This document shows positions 37,801-43,800 of a stretch of DNA of 64,000 nt, one piece after another. The notes beneath the pieces are model-generated. The model ran no database searches. It had not been told where the DNA came from and was given only the letters and a program-made list of their open reading frames with translations. Each line of letters begins with the position of its first letter. Within the stretch, counting starts at the first letter, position 1. Both the position numbers and the translations under genes were made by a program. Origin of the DNA: Azospirillum griseum. GTDB taxonomy: Bacteria; Pseudomonadota; Alphaproteobacteria; Azospirillales; Azospirillaceae. The stretch lies in assembly GCF_003966125.1 (NCBI RefSeq), contig NZ_RXMA01000029.1, forward strand, positions 1 to 64,000, read 5' to 3'.

Positions 37801-40800
37801 CGGGGACCGGCGGCGCTGATCGACACCGCCTGTTCGGCCTCGCTTGCCGCCGTTCACACCGCCTGCCGGGCGCTGCGCAACGGCGAGTGCGAGTGGGCCT
37901 TGGTCGGCGGGGCGAAAATCCTGCTGACCCCGCCCGCCGAGGGCGCGCGCCTGACCATCGACAGCTCCACCGGGCGGACCCGCGCCTTTGCCGAGGGGGC
38001 CGACGGAACCGGCATGGGCGAGGGGGCGGTTGCCTTCCTGCTCCGCCCGCTGGCCGACGCGCTGGCCGATGGCGACGCCATCCACGGCGTGATTCTGGGC
38101 AGTGCGATCAACCAGGACGGGGCGAGCAGCGGCATGGCCGCGCCCAACCCGGCGGCCCAGGCGGAGGTCATCGCGGCGGCCACCCGCGACGCCGGTGTTT
38201 CCCTGGCCAGCCTGTCCTACATCGAAGCGCACGGGACCGGGACCGCGCTGGGCGATCCCATCGAGATCGACGGTTTGACCCGCGCGGCGGCAACGGAGGG
38301 TGCGGGCAGCGGCTTTGCCGCCATCGGGTCGGCCAAGGGCAATTTCGGCCATCTGGACGGGGCCGCCGGGGCGTTGGGTCTGGCCCGCGCGCTGGCTTGC
38401 CTGATCCACGACCGCGCGCCGCCGCAGCCCTTCTTCACCGCGCCCAACCCGCGCATCGACTTCGCCAAGGCCCCGGTGGCGGTGGCTTCCGCCTTGACGC
38501 CGCTGGCCGACCGGGGCGGACCGCGCCGCGCCGGGGTCAGCGCCTTCGGCCTCAGCGGCATCAACGCCCATGTCGTGATCGAAGCCGCGCCGCGCGTGGC
38601 CCGCAACGCCCTGGCGGTGGCCGGGTGGTTCGCCATCGGCCTGTCCGCCCCCGACGCCGAGCGTCTGCGCGGCTACGCCGGGGCGGTCGTCGCCGCGCTG
38701 CGCGCGCACCCCGATTGGCCGCTGGCCGACATCGCCCGCACCCTGACCGACGGGCGCGACGCGCTGGACGCCCGGCTGGCGGTGTGGGTGCGCGACCGGG
38801 GCGACCTGATGGCCCGTCTGGCCGTGTTCGCCGCCGCGCCCGACGCGGTGGACGGGCTGGTCCTGACCGGAACCGCCGACCGCGCCAACGCCGCCGTGAC
38901 CCACGCGGCCCTGAGCGCGGACGAGGAGTCGGCGCTGGCCGCCGCCACCGCCTTTGTCACCGGGGCGCGGCTGTCCTGGCCGTCGTCGGTGCGCACCGGG
39001 CGGGTGCATCTGCCCGCCGCCCCGCTGGCCCGCCGCCGCTGCCTGCCCGATCTGACCGCCCTGTCCACCGCCCCGGCGCAACCCGCTCCAACCGCGACGG
39101 CTGAGGCCGCCTTTGCCCTGCTGGGTCCGGCGGTGGTGACGGCGCAGGGGGTGTTCCACCGGGTGGACGCCCACGCCGCCCAATTCTGGCCGGTGGCCGA
39201 ACACCGGCTGAACGGCGCGCCCACGCTGGTCGGCATGGGCTTTGCCGCGCTGGTCGCCGACGCGATGGGCGATCGCGCGGTGTGCATCGCCGATCTGCGC
39301 TGGTTGCGCCCGTTGCGTCCGGCCGATCTGGTTCCCGGCACGGTGACGTTGACCCTGGCCGGGGATGGGGCTGCCAGCCTGAGCGGGCGCGCCCTGGATG
39401 GCCGGTGGCAGAGCTTCGTCACCGCGACCGTCACCAGCGCCGACACCAAGATCGAGATCGCCGCGCTCGACCTTGCCGCCATCGCCGCCCGCTGCGCCCC
39501 CGCGCAGGACGCCCCGCCTTTCCACAGCGAAAACGGCGTGGTCGAGGTCAGCGCGCGGTGGAACTGCCTGGAGCGTGTCGCCGCCGCCGAGGCGGAAGCC
39601 CTGGCGTGGTTGCGCGTGCCGTCGGTGGATGCGGGCCTGCGCCTGCACCCCGGCCTGTTGGACGTCGCCACCGGCGTCGCCCTGACCGAGGGCGGCATGG
39701 TCCCCACCGGCTGCGCCCGCATCGACCTGCTCGAACCGCTGCCCGCCGACCCGGTGGCCCACATTGAGCGCCGCGTCACCGAGGACGGGGCGGAGGCCGA
39801 TGTCGTTCTGGCCGACCGCGCCAGCGGGCGGGTGGTTGCCCGTCTGCTGGGTCTGCGCTGGACCCGTCTGGCCCGTCCGCAGGCGGTTGCTGGCAAGACA
39901 AGCGGCGCGCTGGTTCCGGCGTTGCCGGTGTGGGAGTCCGCCCCGCTTGCCGCCGCCGATCCCGGTGGGCCGGTGGTGCTGATCGGCGAAGGGGCGTTGG
40001 CCAATCGGTTGGCCGACCATCTGGCCCGCGCCGGGCGGCTGGCCGCCCACAGCGGCAGCGAGACCGTGACGGCGGACGCGCTCGCCCGTGTCGGTGCGTC
40101 GGACCGCCCGGTCATCCTCTTTGCGCCGCAGGGCGGGGCCGACGTTGGTCCGCGCGCGGCGCGGGCGATGCGCGCGGTGCTGGGCGCGTTGACCGGCCCC
40201 ACCCGCCTGCTGGCGTTGGTCGAAGGGGCCTTTGCCGTGGAGGACAACGACCCCCTCGACCCGTTCCAGGCGCTGACCATTGGCGTGATCGCCGCCGCGA
40301 CGCTGGAGGATCCGAATCTGATCGCCCGTTGCGTCGATTGCGACGACGCCATCGGCCCGGCCGCACTGCTGGCCGAACTGACGGTGTTGGAGCGCGATCC
40401 GCGCGCGGTGGCGTGGCGGCGGGGCCGTCGCCTGATCCGCCACTTCCAGCCGATGGAGCTGGTGGTGGACGCCGCCGCGTTGCGCGATGATGCGTGGCCC
40501 GCCCATGGCTGGCCCGATCACGGGGTGTGCGTCGTCACCGGCGGGACCGGCGGCCTGTCGCTGATGCTGGCCGACACGCTGGCGGTTGGGGGCAAGCTGA
40601 CGCTGGCCCTGCTGTCGCGCGGCGGGGAGCCGACCGGCGACGACATCGACGCTCGCCGCCGCCGCGATCTGCTGGATGGCCTGCGCGCCGCTGGCCTGCG
40701 GGCGGTGGTCTATCCCTGCGACATCGCCGACCGCGCTGGCCTATCGGCCACGCTGGCCCGCATCCGGGCCGATCTGGGGCCGATCACCGCCGTGGTCCAC

Positions 40801-43800
40801 AACGCCGGGGTGGCCGATGGGGCCTTTCTGGCCGGTGGCGAGCGCGCGGTTGCCGCCTACACCGCCGCGCTTGCCGCCAAGGTGGAGGGTGCCCGCCTGC
40901 TCGACGAACTGACCGACGCCGATCCGGTTGCGGCCTTTGTCATGGCCGGTTCCCTCACCGGCTTGACCGGGGCGGTGGCGCACGCCGCCTACACCGGGGC
41001 GAACGCCTTCCTCGACACGCTGGCCGCCGCCCGCGTGCGGCGCGGCAAACCGGCCCTGACCATCGACTGGTGCGGCATCCGCGAGGTGGGCATGGCCGCC
41101 CGCCTGCTGAAGGGGCGCAGCGTCGGGGTGGATGCCGGACCGGCGGACGTCGGTCCGCTGCTGCGCCGGGCGCTGGCCGCGCGGGTCCCGCAGGTCGCCA
41201 TCCTTGACCCGACCGTCAGCGCCCTGCTGGCGCCCGCGCCCGCCGTCGCCCTGGTGGCCGCCGCACCCGTTGCGACTCCCGCCTCCCGTCCCGGTGCCAA
41301 GCCGAGCCGTTCCGGCGCTGGCCGGGCCTTGGAAGCGGCGCTGGCCGCCGTGTGGGCCGACGTGCTGGGTTATGACAGCGTCGCCCCCGACGATGATTTC
41401 TACGCGCTGGGCGGGGATTCCATCGCCGGGATGCAGATCGTCGAGCAGGTGACGCGCGATCTGGGCCAGCGCATGAGTCTGGTCGATCTGTTCGAAACCG
41501 GGACCGTCGCCGCGCTGGCTGAGCGGTTGCGCAGCCGTGCCGCCGAACAGCGGCCCAAGGACGACGCCCTGCAACCCGCCCCGCAGCGCGACCACTATCC
41601 GGTGGCGTGGGAGCAGTTGGCCGTCCTGCACGCCGAAGCGGCGGCGGACATGGGGACCGCCTACAACCTGCCCAACGGTCTGCACCTGCCGCCGGACGTG
41701 GACATGGATCGGCTGGGCGCGGCGCTGGACGCGCTGGTGGCCCGCCACGAGATCCTGCGCACCCGCCTGATTCCCGCCGCCGCCAAGGGGGATGAGCCGA
41801 CCATGGCCATCCTGCCGCCCGGCCCGGTGCGGGTGGAGCGGGTGGAGTGCCCGACCGACGCCGGGTTGCTCCACGCGCTCAACGCCACGGTGCGCCCGTT
41901 CGATCTGTGGAACGGCGAACCGCCGGTGCGCATCCTGCTGGGCTTCGTCGCCGGGCGGCCGCGCGCGGTGCTGCTCGACGTGCATCACTCCCTGGCCGAC
42001 GCCTTCAGCATGGAGGTGCTGCAAGCCGACCTGATCGCGCTCTACACCGGCAGCGCCGGACCCGCCCCGACGATCCAGTTGAAGGATTACGCGTGGTGGA
42101 CCCGGTCGGGGGCCGGGGCGACCGCGCCGGAACAGGCGCGCGGCTATTGGCTGGAACGCTTCAAGGGGCCGTTGCCGGTGCTGGATCTGCCCGCCGACCA
42201 CCCGCGCCCGGCGCGCCACACCTGGCGGGCGGAAACCACCGAATTCCCCATCGCCTGGGACACGGTCAGCCGCCTGCGCGCCTTTGCGGCGGAACGGCGG
42301 ACCACGCCCTTTGCCGTGGTGACGGCGGCCTGGGCCTTGCTGCTGGCCCGCTACGCCCGCACCGAGGATCTGGTCTTCGCCGTGCCGGTCAACGCGCGGG
42401 AAGGGGCGGCGATGGCAACGATGACCGGGATGCTGGTCACGCTGCTGCCGCTGCGGCTGGGCGTGCACGCCGACGACCGTGTGTCCGACCTGATCCAGCG
42501 CACCCACACCGCCCACGCCGAGGCGATGCGCAACCGCGCTTATGGTCTGGGGCGGCTGCTGGCCGACCTCGCCCCGCCCGCCTCGCCGGACCGGGCGCTG
42601 CTGTCGGAGGTGACGCTGTCCTACATGAACTTCGCCGACGGGGCCGGGCAGAGCCGCAGCGGCGACGGGCTGACGCCCTTCGGTCTGGCCCGCCACGACG
42701 GCAAAAGCGACCTTGGCCTGTATGTCCGCGATCTGCCCGATCAGATGGTGATGGCGGTCGAGTATTACGCTGACCTGTTCGACCGCGAGCGGATGGAGCG
42801 GATGGGCCGCCATTTCCGCACCCTGCTGACCGCGCTGGTCAGCGCCGCCGCCGACACGCCGGTCGCCACCCTGCCGCTGTCCGATGACGAGGAGCGGGCG
42901 TGGTTGGCCGGTGTGGGCGTCGGCCCGACCCCGCCCCTGCCGTTGTCCGAGGGGCTGTTCGGCGCGCTGGCCCAACGGGCCGCCGCCAACCCGGACGCCG
43001 TGGCGCTGGAGGGCAGCGGCGGACCGCTGAGCTATGGCGACCTGCTGCGCCGGGCCGCCGGGGTGGCCCGCACGCTGCGGGAGGCCGGGTTGCTGCCCGG
43101 CGACCGCGTGGCCCTGCATGTGGAGCGCGACCGCGACGCCGTGGCGCTGCTGGTCGGCTGCGTGGCCGCCGGTGTGGTCTATGTGCCGCTCGATCCCGCC
43201 TACCCCGCCGAGCGCATCGGCTGGATTGTGGAGGATGCGGCCTGCCGTGCCGTGATCGCCGACGCGGCCGGGCGGGCATTGCTCGCCCCGTTGCCCGCCG
43301 CGACCGGTCGGCGGATTTTGGCGGCGGAGGGGCTGGTCGGTCTGAGCGCCGACAGCCTACCGCGTCCGCCCGCCAGCGGCCCCGCCTATGTGATGTACAC
43401 CTCGGGATCCACCGGCACGCCCAAGGGCGTGGTGGTGACGCAGGCGGGCATTCTGCGGTTGGCCCTGGGCGGCGGCGATCTGGCGCTGACGGCGGCGGAT
43501 CGGGTGCTGCAAACCGGGCCGCTGGCCTTCGACGCCTCCACCTACGAAATCTGGGGGGCGCTGCTGAACGGGGCCTGTCTGGCCGTCGCCAGCCGCGACG
43601 CGGTGCTGGACCCCGACGCCCTGTCCGCCGCCATCGCCCACCACCGCACCACGGTGCTGTGGCTGACGACCGGGCTGTTCAACCGGCAGGTCGATGCCGG
43701 GGCGGACCGCTTCCGGGGCCTGCGGCTGGTCATCACCGGCGGGGAGGCGATGAGCGTCCCGCACGCCGCCCGCGCCCTGCGCGCCTGCCCCGATGTGGTC

